Positions 11,023-29,506 of a stretch of 64,000 nucleotides of DNA are shown piece by piece. A program made the translations under genes and the position numbers. Numbering within the stretch: the stretch's first letter is position 1; each line of letters starts with the position of its first letter. Source of the DNA: Musa acuminata AAA Group (lineage: Eukaryota > Streptophyta > Magnoliopsida > Zingiberales > Musaceae); contig NC_088348.1 in NCBI RefSeq assembly GCF_036884655.1, positions 28,681,001 through 28,745,000 of the forward strand, given 5' to 3'. Under the pieces are notes generated by a model. The model worked only from the letters and a program-made list of their open reading frames with translations. It made no database searches and was not told the origin of the DNA.

Positions 11023-12148
11023 TGTGTGCAAACATCTATGAGATGTTAAAAATCTATTCCATCTTGTTATGTGCTGATATTTCCAATCATGATCTGTTGA
11101 TTTTGGAAAGCAAAATACATGTTGTGCATCTCTCAGTTGCACTCTTCGAGATCATACTTCCTTTGCTATTAGTGCAGCTACCACCGGTCTTCATCGTACT
11201 CGATCGAGGTTTGTGAAAATGCTGCTCATCTTATGAGTCCGGTCGTCGTCGTTTGCTGGCAAAAATGCATTACAGGGTGATGCAAGGGGTGAATCGTCAG
11301 CTTGCAGGGCTTCACCAGAATCTGCTGACACGAGATGTTGATGCAGAGTACCTCTCAGCGAGCATCTCTCTCTGCCTCGACGTGCATCATCTGTTGGTAA
11401 ACGTATAATATGACGTCCTTTCCTGTTTCAAGTGCCTTTTGTTTTGGTTGAATTCCGGATCTTGTTGCCTTTTAAAATTGACCCTACCAACGTCCAAACC
11501 TCATTTGACTGCAATTGGTCGCGCAATTATTTAATTTACTCATCCCAGTCCACAATTAATTATCTTTAATGTTTCAGATCTCTATATTTTTAAAAATTAT
11601 ATTAAGATTTTTATATTTATAAAAATAAAATATTAAGATTCAAAATTAAAAAAAATAATTTCATAAGATTAAAAATAAGATATTTTATTAATATAGAGAT
11701 TTAAATATATATTAAAGGTAACTAATATATATTTAGTGACTTGATTTATCTAAGAGGTACCTGACGTGCTAAGAATTGATTCGTAGTAGTAATCTAGGTC
11801 TACCTAGATAACTATTATATCATGATAACTATCTAGATAACTATCATGATCATACTAATAACTGATGAACCTGACAGCACCTTAGACACTATCCTCACTT
11901 TCTTCGGTCATTCTAATAATGGGGCTGAATCAGCTTCCATATGCTAGTTTATAAACTTCACATTACTTCTATGGTTGTTCACAGAACAGAAGCATTAAAT
12001 ATGATCCAAGCCACAAATGATATCTGGACTCTTAAAACTTCAATTTGCTCACAATAGACGGAAGGAAAGATAAAAAAAGATAAAAACAAAGCAAAGCAGG
12101 ATTAGAGTTCTTGATACCAGGGTCTCGTGAGGCCACCTGGGCTTTCCT
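11023..12148. other. BZW / IDI convergent intergenic region
   Basis: Holds the rest of the BZW 3' UTR and the 3' UTR of the convergent IDI gene. Positions 11575-11720 are nearly pure A/T. The 12-mer CTAGATAACTAT appears twice between 11800 and 11850. No gene recognised. Confidence 0.6.
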
Positions 12149-16124
<3,976 letters not shown>

Positions 16125-16170
16125 CGGTTCTCTCTTTTCCTCCCTCTCCCTCACGCACACGATAAAGAAT

Positions 16171-16300
16171 GTACGATTATTCCCATTCCCATTTCCTTTT
16201 TCTTTCCGCACACGGAAAAGTAAGTACGATTATTCCCATTACCATTTCCTTTTTCTTTATGCACACTGAAAATTAAGTACGATAATTCCCATTCGTGTTT
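16171..16300. repeat. 53-bp tandem repeats just upstream of the IDI start
   Basis: Units begin at 16171, 16224 and 16277 with GTACGATTATTCCCATT or a one-base variant. The first two are full length (53 bp) and the third is partial. They start 47 bp before the chosen ATG on the gene's 5' side, so they lie in the 5' UTR or core promoter. Confidence 0.88.
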
Positions 16301-18008
16301 CTTTCATCGTCTTTTTGGCGTTGTTTTTTTTCAAATAATTAAGGAATTTTTTAGGCAATTTTATAAGCTTATTTTAAATTCTTTAATTATCCTAATGAAC
16401 ATAAGTATCATCTTTCTTTTCTTCTTTTTTTTTTCCACATTCTTTTCCTTTTTTTTATCTCCTCCCTTTCTTCTTCCTCCTCTGACATCGGGAGGGTGAC
16501 AACCGAGTTCGAACGACATCCAACAGCATTGATAATATTGGTGAGCGACGCCGATGACGAGAATAAAAATAGGGAAAGACAAAAAAGATATAAAGATAAA
16601 ATTAACAATATTAAATAAAATAAAAAATAAAATCACTAATAGCAAGAGATTGTTAATACTAAAATGAGATTGTAAATACTAAACTTTAATTTTATTAGTG
16701 ATTTTCTTTACTATTTGTAATCTCATTTAGATGTAAATATTCTCGATTTATCATTTAATTCTAACAAACTTTTTCAATTCTTTTCGTATCCTTTTTCTTT
16801 ACTGCTTCCTCGTTTTTTATCTTTTTTTGGAGATAGTTGAAACAACGTTGACATAATAGCTAAAGTTGTATGAAGTAACGGTGATTGAGTGGTTATAGGA
16901 AATAAGAGTATGATTGATAATTCAGAGTTTGTATCGTAATTAAAAATAAAAAGATAAAATTACATGCTATATTATTCTAACTGTTTCTCCTAAGCTAAAA
17001 GCTCATTATGATAGCATAACACAGTTATATTATATCTTTATAATATACATTTATCGAATTATTTGTGACGTATAATTAGAAGTGATTAACTCGAAATGCA
17101 TTTTAACCACTGTGATTTATACTTACATATCATATTGAACTCAAGTTGAACACCTAAATTTGATCCAAATTCATTGACTTGTTAGCATTTCTTTACGTAG
17201 ATCCAAATCACAACTTCAACAAGTCATATTAAATAGATAGAATCTGACCTAATTGTTCTGTTGCAAAGATTGCCGCCGTCGTCAACTCGACTGCTTCGAT
17301 TCAGTTGACCAAAGACATCCTCCCGCTTCCATAGGTTGTCGTTCTCTACCACCCGTCGCCATTAATATGCCGCTCTTCTTGGAGCTTCTTTTCCCCTGTA
17401 GATGCCTGAAACCGAACTTACGATCCACTTAGAACCGCTAGTAAAAAGGCTTTGCTGTTACAGGTAGTGACAGTCTGCTCTACGAACTTTCTCTTATGAA
17501 GCAAACCGCATGCGACGCTCTACAAATCTGCCATTTAACTAATTGAATAACAGGAAAAATAATCAAAGCACATGAACCACTTATAACTTAAACTTGATGT
17601 GAGACCATTAATACTCCGAGTTTGCAAACGATAAATATTTATATGGGCAGTTGGTTTTGTGAGCAACACATGATATGGCAGATTGCTAAATGAAATTAGA
17701 TGTAAGAAAGTCAATTGAAGCTTGCTAAATGAAACAAAAAGAAGTATTAAAAATGATATGGAATATAAAGAATTCAACATTACTGATTGGTTTCCTGTAG
17801 CAAACTTTACAGATTGCTGGGGGAAAAAAATCTTGTAGGGAACTCATAAATTTAGATTTATCACAAGTGCAGGAAACTGCAGCCAACTAGAGACCATTCT
17901 TTTCAACTTCTGTCTGAGCAAAGGCAAAATTCTGCTGTTGGCTCTGATGGCATTTTACCATCAGATGTGAGCTTGTGGTTTCTGACGGTATCAAATACTC
18001 GGTAGAGG
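16301..18008. other. IDI / methyltransferase intergenic region
   Basis: IDI promoter side and 3' flank of the next - strand gene. Positions 16628-16705 form an imperfect hairpin (AAAATCACTAATA against TATTAGTGATTTT, plus an inner AAATGAGATTG pair), possibly a small MITE. A GC-richer stretch at 17265-17480 has no recognisable reading frame. Confidence 0.55.
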
Positions 18009-20155
18009 TCATGTGATATTATGTGTTGGCACACTTAGGTAAAATTTAGTATTCTTGAAGTCGTCAAGAAGTGGATTGTATCCATCCCTCGTCCTTGTCT
18101 TTGATGGCAAACCAAACTCATCCATGAAAGCAGCTGTGTCAAGCTACACGAAATGTGCATAATTGATTAAGTGTTCAGTTATTTTATTGATCTGAAGTGA
18201 AAATGGTAACTAGTGTTTCTTAATGCACGATACTGAAGTTGTTCCAAAGTTTTTTTTTTTAAGCGATAAATAACAATGAGTAGTCAAATCATTACAATGA
18301 CAATTAAAGAGCATGTTGTCATTATAGGTTAAAACTACTAGCATGGACAGAGACAAAACCAGATTCAGATGCATATACTGGTGCTTTAACTGGAAAGAAA
18401 AAGAGAAAATATGTAACACGCATGAGAGGTAATTTTCTAGTACTGTAAGTCATATCAAGATGTATGGTGAGAATTGAATATAATAAACATTTCTTGCCGT
18501 TGGTGAGAATTCAAAATTGTTAATGAACTTCTTTCAGGATAGGTTTTTATGAACTTGCTAAGCTCTAAATAACAAGATAAATTCTAGCATCATTATGATG
18601 ACTAGCATTACTTGTCAGAATAACTTAAGGCAATATCAGTGTCTGATGCATATCGAAGCTCCCAATGCCTATTCCACAGAGACCAACATGCTAAAGGAAG
18701 AGTCCAGTTATAACAAGTTGAAATTATTCCCTCTTCTAGCAATTGAATGTCTAGAGAAAGCATATAAAAATATTTCTTCTTAATGATGTTCTTGGTAGTC
18801 ATGATACTAAGAAATTATCTGCTATATTTTATTAATTACCTTGATGCTACTCTTACCAAATCTTTATTGTACCAGGACATGTTGGTCAGGACAATATGCC
18901 CTTAAAACACAAATTAAGAAAACACTAAAATGCTAAATGTCCAATAAACCGGTACATTGGTATGGTCCTTACACACTGGTATTTGAAAGCATGGAAATGA
19001 TAACATAGTTTAACATGTGACCTGAACCATACTTGGACCCTTCTTCGTTTGATCAATTTGACATTTGCACTTTGCATACCATTTCAAACCTGGTTTATCC
19101 AAATTCCCAAATTCAAACCAATGCTGTATCTAGAAGACTAGAACTAGACAATTGTCTAAACCCGGATCTCAAACAAAAGAGCCTATAAGTAAACCTGAAT
19201 TTTCAGGTCACACCAGGTTAGATGGAGGAATATTTGCCATCAACAACAGAAAAAGACGACAAGCCATGATGTCCTAAATATGGGTAGACCACACGAGTCT
19301 TTTCCCACCATTCAAATCTCTGTACACGGATGAAAAATTGTCATCCCTAAAACTAATTTGGGTACAAGTATCTTAGAAGAAGGATTATATTGTCACTTAA
19401 AATAATACCATCATCTGGCAGTCGATCGTGATTTGTATGGACATGAAAATGATCCACCATATTTAAAACAAGCGTATGTCTAGTGCAACTAAAGTTAGCC
19501 AAACAACAGACATTGAAAACCACTAGCAGTATCAGAAGTCACTCAACCAAAAACAGAATAGGCACAACTTACTATGATTGTTCTCCTCTTTTTCACTGAC
19601 TTCAATGAATTGGAAGTTTTCAGTTCATTTGACCAGCCAGAGCAGTAATGATCGATTCTCTCTAAGAGCCAGAAGTCTGTTGGAAAGAATATATCAGCAT
19701 CACCCTGACAAGATATCTTTCACATTAGGTCATGCGGAAATGGAATTTATTGCTTTAAAATTATAAAAATATCTGAAAGAACACAAAAACATGAATTGCA
19801 TTATGCTCACTCTCTGAACACAAAAGAAGGTTATATGGAATGGCTTAGTGATCAGTGTTGCAACTCCACTGTAAAAAATTGGGATGCAATACTCATCTGA
19901 CTGAACTATCCAACCTATAAAATGAAAGGTCCAGGTACAGGTCTCTTTGTCCAAAACCAGGACATGAAACAAAACTTATTTGTCCATGTCCAAGAACAAG
20001 CTGGGCCTGGGTTTGGGCATTCAGACAAACCTAGTCCACATATCTGGTTTAACATCAAAAAACGTACTAGTTCATGTCCCAGTTACATCATATTTGGAGA
20101 AGAGATGGATGAAAATAGTTGAGTCCAGGTTGAATAGGGAAAAGAGAGGAGAGAG

Positions 20156-20194
<39 letters not shown>

Positions 20195-23100
20195 CTGATC
20201 AGCTATGTAAATTATCTTCTTTATAATTTGGTCAAGCAGGGTCAGGTTCTGAGTGTTTGTGAAAAATCAGTTTCAGATTCAGACAAGCCATGATGTAGGA
20301 ACCCATGTTGAAGCAGGATTTGATTAAGAAGACTTGCATTTACAGTATGCTAGAGTGGCAGCTGAGCCGAACATAACTTGGACCCAAAAGTTTGTCAACC
20401 TTACAAGAAAAACAACCTTCACATTTACTTCATATAGAAACCAAATTTGATGTTTTACAATTACAAAATTCCAGAAGGCAAAGAAAGTAAAAAATGATAT
20501 GAATCATTTTAGCTTATATCATGACTTCTGCTCTTTCTGAATTGACACAAAAAACAGGGTTCAAATAAATGAAGTGAATTGTTCAATAGAAGAAACCACA
20601 AGAACTTCACCCTGACAATGTTATTAGAGTTTGGATGTTTTCAATTTCATTTGATCATCAAGAAACAAATAAAATATAATCACATGATCAAGAAACTTGA
20701 AAGGAAATCAAACACCATCTTTAAGTCTCATCTTGAGGTGTTGACTGATCAAACTCTTGCCTGGCTCTCGTCTAAGCTTGCATTCCAATAAGCTTTCCCC
20801 CATCACCCACGCATGACTTTATTTTTGTTCTTTTGTCCCATATTTACTAATTAGATTTTAGGTTCATGCAAAAAATATGTACAAAAAAAGAAACCTGCTG
20901 GAACATCAAAGGTGCATAATTTGATCTACATGAAATACAATCAAGCACTCAATGGTCACCATGATTTGCAAAATAGCATTGAACTTATTTCAGTGAATGA
21001 TATTGATAATTCAAATGACTGATTGGATCGTAAATGTGTGCTAATGTGTCTAATGCAGAAGATGATTTGGTGTTTAATGATTACAATTTGGCATTGGGTG
21101 ATGTGGCAGGGCATATATGGTTGGAGAAACAAGGACATGCACTAGGCAACAGGCAAAACTAAAGATTAGTTCAAAAGTATCAAATATAGGAATAGTAAAT
21201 GTCAAAGAGGGGGAAGATGATTATGACAAAAATAGAAGAAGACGAATATAAATCAACTGGAGGAGATGAGAACATCAATGTTGATGACAATATGGCGCAT
21301 CTCAATTATCAACTTGGATTCGTAGAAGTTTGAATATCTTTTATTTTGTTTTAGGTAAGAACTTCAATACCATTTTATTAAAAGAATGCTGTATAGATGA
21401 CTAGACTCATGTAATTTGTTGTTTTGGTGGTAATCATCTTGCATATGTAATGACATAAAACTCATATTTTGATTAAAGTTCTTGTTCTAATGACGAGTAT
21501 TACCCTTAAAAAGATTTTCGTAATTTTTGTTGTGTGTATTGCTTTACTCGATCGAGTGCCTAGTGCCTTGGACAAATAAGGGGCATTGGTGTCTTACAGT
21601 GCCTAAAGCTATGGACAACACTAACTCATCTTCAATGCTCAGAACCCATATACCATGTCAAGAGCCTACATCTAAAAAAAAGTTCCAATAAGTAAGTTAT
21701 GCAACTGTTTAGATTATCAACGATATGTTGGAGATTTCATTTAGATCAATGAGACAAAAGATGATCATTTGGCTTATCGTACAACACTAAGTTAACCTTG
21801 ATGATTGACGGAGAGTCAGCAAGAAAGAGTGCCATTAGTTGCTACTCTAAGCAATATCCACCATCAGATGTCAAAAGCAGCAGAGTTTTTAAAAGTCATG
21901 AAATTAATTTATTCCATGAGAAAAAAGAGGTTTATGCATTGCCAGAGCATAGCTCATCATTTAATCCCTCACTATCTAGAATATGCTAATCTACGTAGGT
22001 CAGTTCACGCTGTAAGTTGTGTAATGTTGGAAGTTGGAAAATATGAAAAATGGGTCTCCGAATATAAAATTAAGTAGGTTATGATAAGTTCCCAACAGTA
22101 ATGCTGGAATCCTATACCTTTTGAAGGTTTGAATTACAGAAACAACCTGCAGGTATTGTCAGATCTGATGAGTAAACATCTATACCTTTGCATCAAGAGT
22201 AAACATCTATAAAATTTCAACCAGATGAAATTTTAGAATTTACGTATTCTAGAATTTGTGCATGTCCAGGAAAAAAAAAGTGGTCAAGAGTGAGAAACAT
22301 CTATACCTTTGCATCAAGATAATTTCCATGATCTGTGGTTCTCCCATCTTTCTGCAAAAGTAAATTTGGCTAACTATAAAATCTTTTCACCAATTTATTA
22401 AATGCTTTACGTTTATTATAAAAAATTATATAACTGATGTAACTGAGAAGGAAAATTAGGTACGCATAAGAAAACATAAATATGTACAAGATTCATACTC
22501 CCCATAGACTTTCTAAGGTAACATCCTTGCTGTAAAAAGCTGCTAGTTATTGCCATATGCAAAAGAGAGAATATGTTCAGAAACAAAAATAAATTTGACC
22601 GCCTATAACCAAGGTTTAAAATTATGTACAAAACTAGTAATGGAACCCAGTCAGGTCAATAGGTCACTGTCAATATGATATGATAATCGATGCTATAAAC
22701 CTAAATAAATGTATTTTAAGTTCGGTATATGGGAAGTAGTCATACTGCTATTGTACAGACCACATTCTTGTTAAACATGGTATTTATTTTTGTGCCTACA
22801 ACGACATCAGGTAACTCTACTTTGAGGTCAACCACATTTTTTTGTCATTATTTTCAGTTGAAGCTATTTCTGATGGATAGTAAAACATATTACTTTGTTT
22901 CTTAATAACTTATTCTTTGCTTTAACTATCATGGCATCTCTAATCTTAATTTATTCATCTCATATATTACAATATGTTTATAAATTTTTCTTGAATTTAA
23001 AGTCATACTTTTGACCTCAAATTCCCTTTTATGCTACACACTAGATATTTTCTTCAGCTATAGCATTATAATTCATAAAGTACATTGTTCTTGTAACTAT

Positions 23101-26100
23101 CATATAATTGTTCATTTTAATTTATGGGACAGTCCGTGGTCATGACAGTTCAGATACTTTTTCTCCATCTAGTCATTCACTTTAGGTCTATAAATAATGC
23201 ATTTTTCAATCTTTTTGTTGAATAGAAAATACCAACATCCTGAAAGATTTTATGCCTCGGAACTTCTCAACCATATGATTTTATTGTAGATTCATCTCTG
23301 CAGAGCTAACAATAGGAGGATTTCAAACAAAACTTTTCTTTGGGAGAAATGAGAAGGGCATTAGGATGAATTTTGCTGATAGTGATACCAATGACAATGA
23401 CAATAATAAGTTATAAGTTCAGGCTTTTACTAAAAAGAGGCTGAGTTCTGTTGATAGCAGTAGCAATAACAATAATGGTAACAATGACAACAATCATCAA
23501 CGTGAATATCTAATGATGATCTAGTGTCCTATAGAGATAGTAAATTAAAAGTGTCGAAGGATCTGATAGTTGATCACTTTGAGAAGAGATCACCTTGGTG
23601 GAAACTAAAGGAGCCCTATCACCAGGAATGCTAACTTCTGGAAGATAGCTGAAATCAGAGGCAATAAGGGACATCTTTGGCAGTGCTGAATGTAAAACCT
23701 CCAGTAGTTGCTGCATGTTAAAGACTCATGCTATTATCATAAAGAATGTATTTGATTCTAATGGGAAAAGATAAAACACAAAATGATATGTAATGAAGCA
23801 TATAACTTGTTACAAAATTTAGACTTACCAAGCAACCAGTTGGTATCCAAGATCTTCGAGGTTTTGGAAAAGCTCTAGACAAAATATAACTAGCCGCAGA
23901 AATTAACCTGTTTCTGCCAGCAGCATGGTCTTCATCCAAGCCAATAATCTTAACGCATTCGGCAATTAACGAATCTTGTATTGGCTTATAGACTTCTGAG
24001 ACTTGTGAACTTTCTTGGAAATGAACAACCAATAAATGTTAAATAACTAAAGACACCATATTGCTATACAATAGTCTACTCCTTAGTCAATGTGTCATTA
24101 CAAGTTGAGCTTAGCCAGTGTAATCTAGAAAAAGAAAGTATTATACGAACTATCATAAATTAATGCTTGCTGGAAAATACAAGAGGTATTTAAGATTTGT
24201 AATTCTTCATGGCTTTGGAATAGAAGAAAGTACCAGAACTAAAACATGTCAGCCATAAAGAATTTTTTATTGTTTTAACTTTTAACCATCTCTGAAGAAG
24301 AAAAAAATACATGTTTAACAAAATATGCCAACAGAAAAATACTTAAAAAGCAGATATGGCACACAAAATTGCAAAAATTATTTGTACTAGGAGAAAGCAG
24401 AGCATTGTAGTAACTGAACTCGAAGGATTATGTTGGTAATAAGATCTATATTACTTCAAGATTAAATAAAGGTGCCAATATAATGGAAAGAAATGACCTG
24501 ATAGATTATTTCCGGATAAAAAAGAACTTGCTTTCAGTAAAGTTAAATTGTACAAATAGTGTCTCGTTTGCCATTCTAGTCATAGCTACTCCTTGTATCC
24601 AAATAGTATTGTACTTATAAATCTTAATATTTAAATTCAGTGCTTCTCACTATTGCTTATGTAAGGTCCACTATAACCATTCAATTTTAAAAACACAGGA
24701 TCTCTATTTGGGGTCAGCCACATGGTCCTTCCCCTTCATTAAGGCATCTACAAGTCTCCATTGAATATATACATATAGACAATTCCATCATCCATCAAAA
24801 TTACACCTAATTCTTCACCAATTAAGATATTCTCATACATTGCTCCTAACCATCCATCACCTCTACCATTCCAATATGTATAAAGCATGGTTGACAATGT
24901 AGTTATTAAATGTAGACATAGGATGAGGAGCAACATGATTTTCTTTTGAATATAGGAATAGAAAGAGAAAAAATAAAGGTAATAATTAATAATTTAAGAA
25001 TTATAAGAAAAAAGATAACTATCAGACTAGCTTTGGCTCAAGGAGCGAACTTCCAAGATTTGAATCTATCCCAATCCTGTATTATAGCAAAAGGCACTCT
25101 TATTTTGCACGAAAGGCTTTGATCACACCCATCTCTAGAAAGAATCTCAGACATATGCCCTCGGTTACGGTAAGCTACGAGGGTTGTACCGCCCAAAATG
25201 GTACAGTACGAGTGGTACATATTAGTCCGAGCATGGATAGATACACGGACCACCCTTGTTTCAGGTGGTCTGATTAAAATAGTAAAACAATTAAAAAGCA
25301 ATGAGCCCCAATCCATTTCAATGTTAAAAAAAAAAGGCAATTAAGGCTCACAGCCCTCTTCTCACATACGATGCTGTGGCCCTCGCAATTGTCTCTTTGC
25401 TGCTGCAATATTGCAATGGCGTTGCCTCTTCGCTGCTGTGATTTTGCTACTGCCGCTTCCGCTTCGATGCTGCCAATGCACTTCTTCTCCTCTTCCTCTT
25501 CCTCTTCTTTCTTCTTCTTCTTCCTTCTTTCTTCTTCCTTTCTCTTTTCTTCCTCCTCTTTTCCTCCACTGCCCCTTCGTCTTCACCCTTTTTTTCTCCT
25601 CGTCAATACACCGGTACACACCGATGTACCATGTGTTGATACACCGATATAGATCAGTACATACCATTCTGGCATATTGTCGAAACAGGTCCGGTACCCA
25701 AAAAGGTAAACCCTAGTGATTAGGCCCAAGTTCTCTTTGCCCTTAGGAGTTAGGACCACTTTGCTTTAGAACAACAACTTTCTTCGATGCCAGGTCTTTG
25801 CCACTGCCTATTTTTTTCCTTCCCAATGACTAAGCCCAACCATTTGGGCTTACCCATTTCTTGTGACCGGACTCCATAAGCAAAATGGAAATGAAATTCT
25901 TATTAGAAAATCATCTACTATTTCCTCATGTGGGAAAAGAACTCAGTTAATTTATCCATTTCTGATTAATCTCCATGATAATGGTCTACGACTAAGCCTC
26001 CTTTTATAGGCCCAAGGATAAGAATAAAAAGGAAAATACAAAAAGAAGAATAAAACTACAATTATATCAATCAAACATATATTATATTCCCTTTGAATAA

Positions 26101-29100
26101 GTAATAATTCTGACTTGATTCAAAAAATGATCTTCCTCTTTTGATGATATTTTTGATTGATAAACTTTCATCTTTATAAGGATGAATTATCAGTCAAGAT
26201 TTTCAATTTCAATCAAGAAAAAATTGATTTCTTTCATTTTTTTGTATCTATTTCCTTTTTCTCCTTGTTGAGTAGATGTTGCCATGTGACAACTTATTAC
26301 ATAATACAAAATATTCCTAAACTAGTCAGATTTATTTTATTAATAAACTAACTAAATTGTTCCTGCATCACAGGCATCAGGAGCTTAGGCATGTTGGAAC
26401 TTGGAAGTATGCAACATCTGAGAAAACAATAAAGATGAAAAATATGAAAATTTTGAAGACACTTCCCTATGTTAATATAGTGACATTGTGGTACATGCCG
26501 ATTAGCACAAAGCATTGATATTGTGGAGATTAAAAGAGTGACCTAGGTGCAATAAGGTATGAGGATCTATTTTTGAGCTGCACCTTGATTTTTTAGGCTT
26601 ACTAATGTATGCCTTATGCACAAACTTGTTTAGCATTTCAAAATGCCTAAAGCCTAAGAGGCATGCCTCTAGAACATTGCACATCTTTTATTAGTTTACC
26701 TTTGGGCTTCATTCTTGATTGTGAGATCTAAATGATGCAAGATAATGAATTAGTATTCCATAAATGGCCTTTAGAATGAATTAGTTTGCCTCTAGAACAT
26801 TGGACATCTTTTAATAAATGTTGACCTTCTACCACAATAGTTTGTTAAATCTTTGTACCATTAATTTTATGTAACCATTAGTCCATAATCTGTTGGTAAT
26901 GTTGATGGGGTTGATGTCATTTTTGTTGATATCAAAATGTAAACTTTATAATTTAGTTGGTCACCCAAGCCCTGCATTTTCCTTGAAACAGGTGACAGAT
27001 CCAACATTTGCCACATCATCATCTGTCAAACCAAATAACTAGCCACAATTGGGGGAAAAAGCATAATACAATGAAATATTAAATTCTCAGTTTGAAGTTT
27101 GAACTTCTTCTTTTTCCTTCCTCCATTCCTCATAGGCTATAGGCTATAGGCTATATACGTCAAAACTGTTTTCATGACTCAAACCCAAGTCACTCGGGTT
27201 ACAAAGGAGTAACTTACTATGACTCCCAGGCTCACCCTCAAAAAATTAATTAACTAGATAACCAATGTCACTTGACCTTACAAAGAAAAGAAAATATTTT
27301 TTTAGTGTCATTACCATTTTGTTAGAAGCTCAGAACTATTCAAAGTTTCAAACAATAAACAAACAATCATAAACTTTTTCCAGCACAACATATAGTATCA
27401 TGAAAAATCTTCAAGAACTATAGAAGCATTTCCTCGTTAAAAAAACTTACAGTGAAAATATTGCAACTACATATTCATTTAACACAAAATTTAACTCCCC
27501 AGATATCTGGTAGTAACTTTGTGTTTCAATAGAAACCACATTACAAACCTGTCTTTCACTTTCTCCAGCCAAACCTCCATCCATGGAGAAACTTGATTTG
27601 GGGAATAAACAAGATCATGTGGAAGATTGTCAAGTACCTGTCAGTAGAAGGCAATGATTATGTGGTAGATAGCATCTAGTTCTTCTAGGACAGATGGCTA
27701 CAGCATGTCAATAAAATAGGTTGAAAACTTGTTTTATGTCAATATCATTACGCATATATTGCCTAATGAATTATATATACTAAATACACGGAAACCAGTT
27801 ATCTAAATTAAACTTGTTCCCAACTTTTTCCCAAGTTTCTAACAATAAGTAATATCATTTGACTAATGCCACTAAACACAGAAACTACAGGTTAGAGAAA
27901 ATACTTGCATATGGATTAGCAACATCAAGTTTTCAATGCCCTCGAATAATTCTGTGAATTAAATTCTTAAAACAACTACATGAAACAAATTAAATTACAT
28001 TTCTTATGAAATGTAGAATATAAAATAAATCAAATTTACCGCAAATCCATATCTAAACTTCTGAAGTAGATTGACAACAGACTAAAAGACAGAAGTAGTA
28101 TAGCTTCATGTGATTCTCTACTTGATAGAGTAAAATAGGGTACCTCGAGCATTATAACCCAGCATGGTTCATGGTCTCCATTACCTGTATATGAAAAATT
28201 TTAGCAAACGATAAGTTTCTAACTTAATTAACATGTTTAGTGTTTTCTTAAGATTTGCAACATGTCAAACCAGATTATGTAAAGCTCACCAACATAATAA
28301 AAAAATGTGACAGACACTAGATACAATTTTATTGAACTCCATAACATGGCACATCATTATGTGCCAACAACATTATAACACATTCAATTAGTCTCACCTC
28401 GGTGTTGGGTATGTGTTGCACTTGGTTTACACGAGTAGTTTTGGGAGCATAGTCCACATAGTTATCAAGCTTGAGACATGATAAGAACAATATGGGCCAC
28501 AGTGGACCTACTGTGCATTTTGGCAAATTTTTGGTCCAACAAGACATACACCAGATATGATGTGAACAATATGATAGGCTGGAGCGCCCTTGGACAGCTG
28601 TAGTGTCTTTGGAGCCCCTAACACCTGCAGACAGTCATGGCCATCTAATATGGTGCGATGTGCTCGTCACCTAATGAAGATATCACAGATTTAAGTGGCA
28701 GAAAATGCACTGTTGGGTGTGGACCATGCTGGGGCACTCATATGGTTATAAAGCTCAGGTAATGATATTCTTTTCGAGGCAAAGAAAATGCTAACTTTCT
28801 ATAAAAGCATTTTTTGAAATTTAAATGTATACAAGAAATACATATAGAACATCCACATAAAAATATGCAAGTGTGAGATAATGAGCACCCAAGAATAGCA
28901 TGAGAATGAGAAACATGCCACAACTCATTCATTTTGATCTACATGGGTTTTCTACATTGAAATCAGGGTTTCAAATTATAGAATCCCAATGTTATTAACT
29001 GGACTAATATGGACCTAAATAGGAGTATATCTATTTCATATCTGGTTGGTTGGCGCCAAATTCACTGAACCAAGCACCTTTCTTTCAAATCAACCACCTC

Positions 29101-29456
29101 AGTTTTTCAATTACATAAATCTGAACTGAACCAAGATTAGTGGTTCTATTTGTGGCTTTCTTATTTGGGTTCTGCAATAAAAAGAATAAAAATTAAGACA
29201 CATGTTTATCTTTGTGTCCCACAAGACTAAGCTGACATAGTATTGACGATATGTGGAACTGGCCATTGTGTTATAATGAAGAAATAATGTTGGCTGGACA
29301 TTTCTCGTCCGTGACTCAGCAACAAAGTTTGCACTGACTTGCACATTCTTTAAAAGAGGTGAAAGACACACTCCTCCCTTCTTCCATAGGTTATGGGAAG
29401 CATTGCAGGCAGAAAGAGAGTTGGGAAGCAGGGAGAGATGAGAGACCACACACGCA

Positions 29457-29506
<50 letters not shown>

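Noticed and set aside
16125..16211. Upstream in-frame start for IDI
   Set aside because: The added residues come from the 53-bp tandem repeat and Arg/Glu-rich sequence, unlike any transit peptide; kept only as a possible upstream ATG.
25362..25716. Overlapping ORFs of about 100 codons on both strands, Ser/Phe- or Lys/Glu-rich
   Set aside because: Generated by a CTT/CCT tract inside a repeat.
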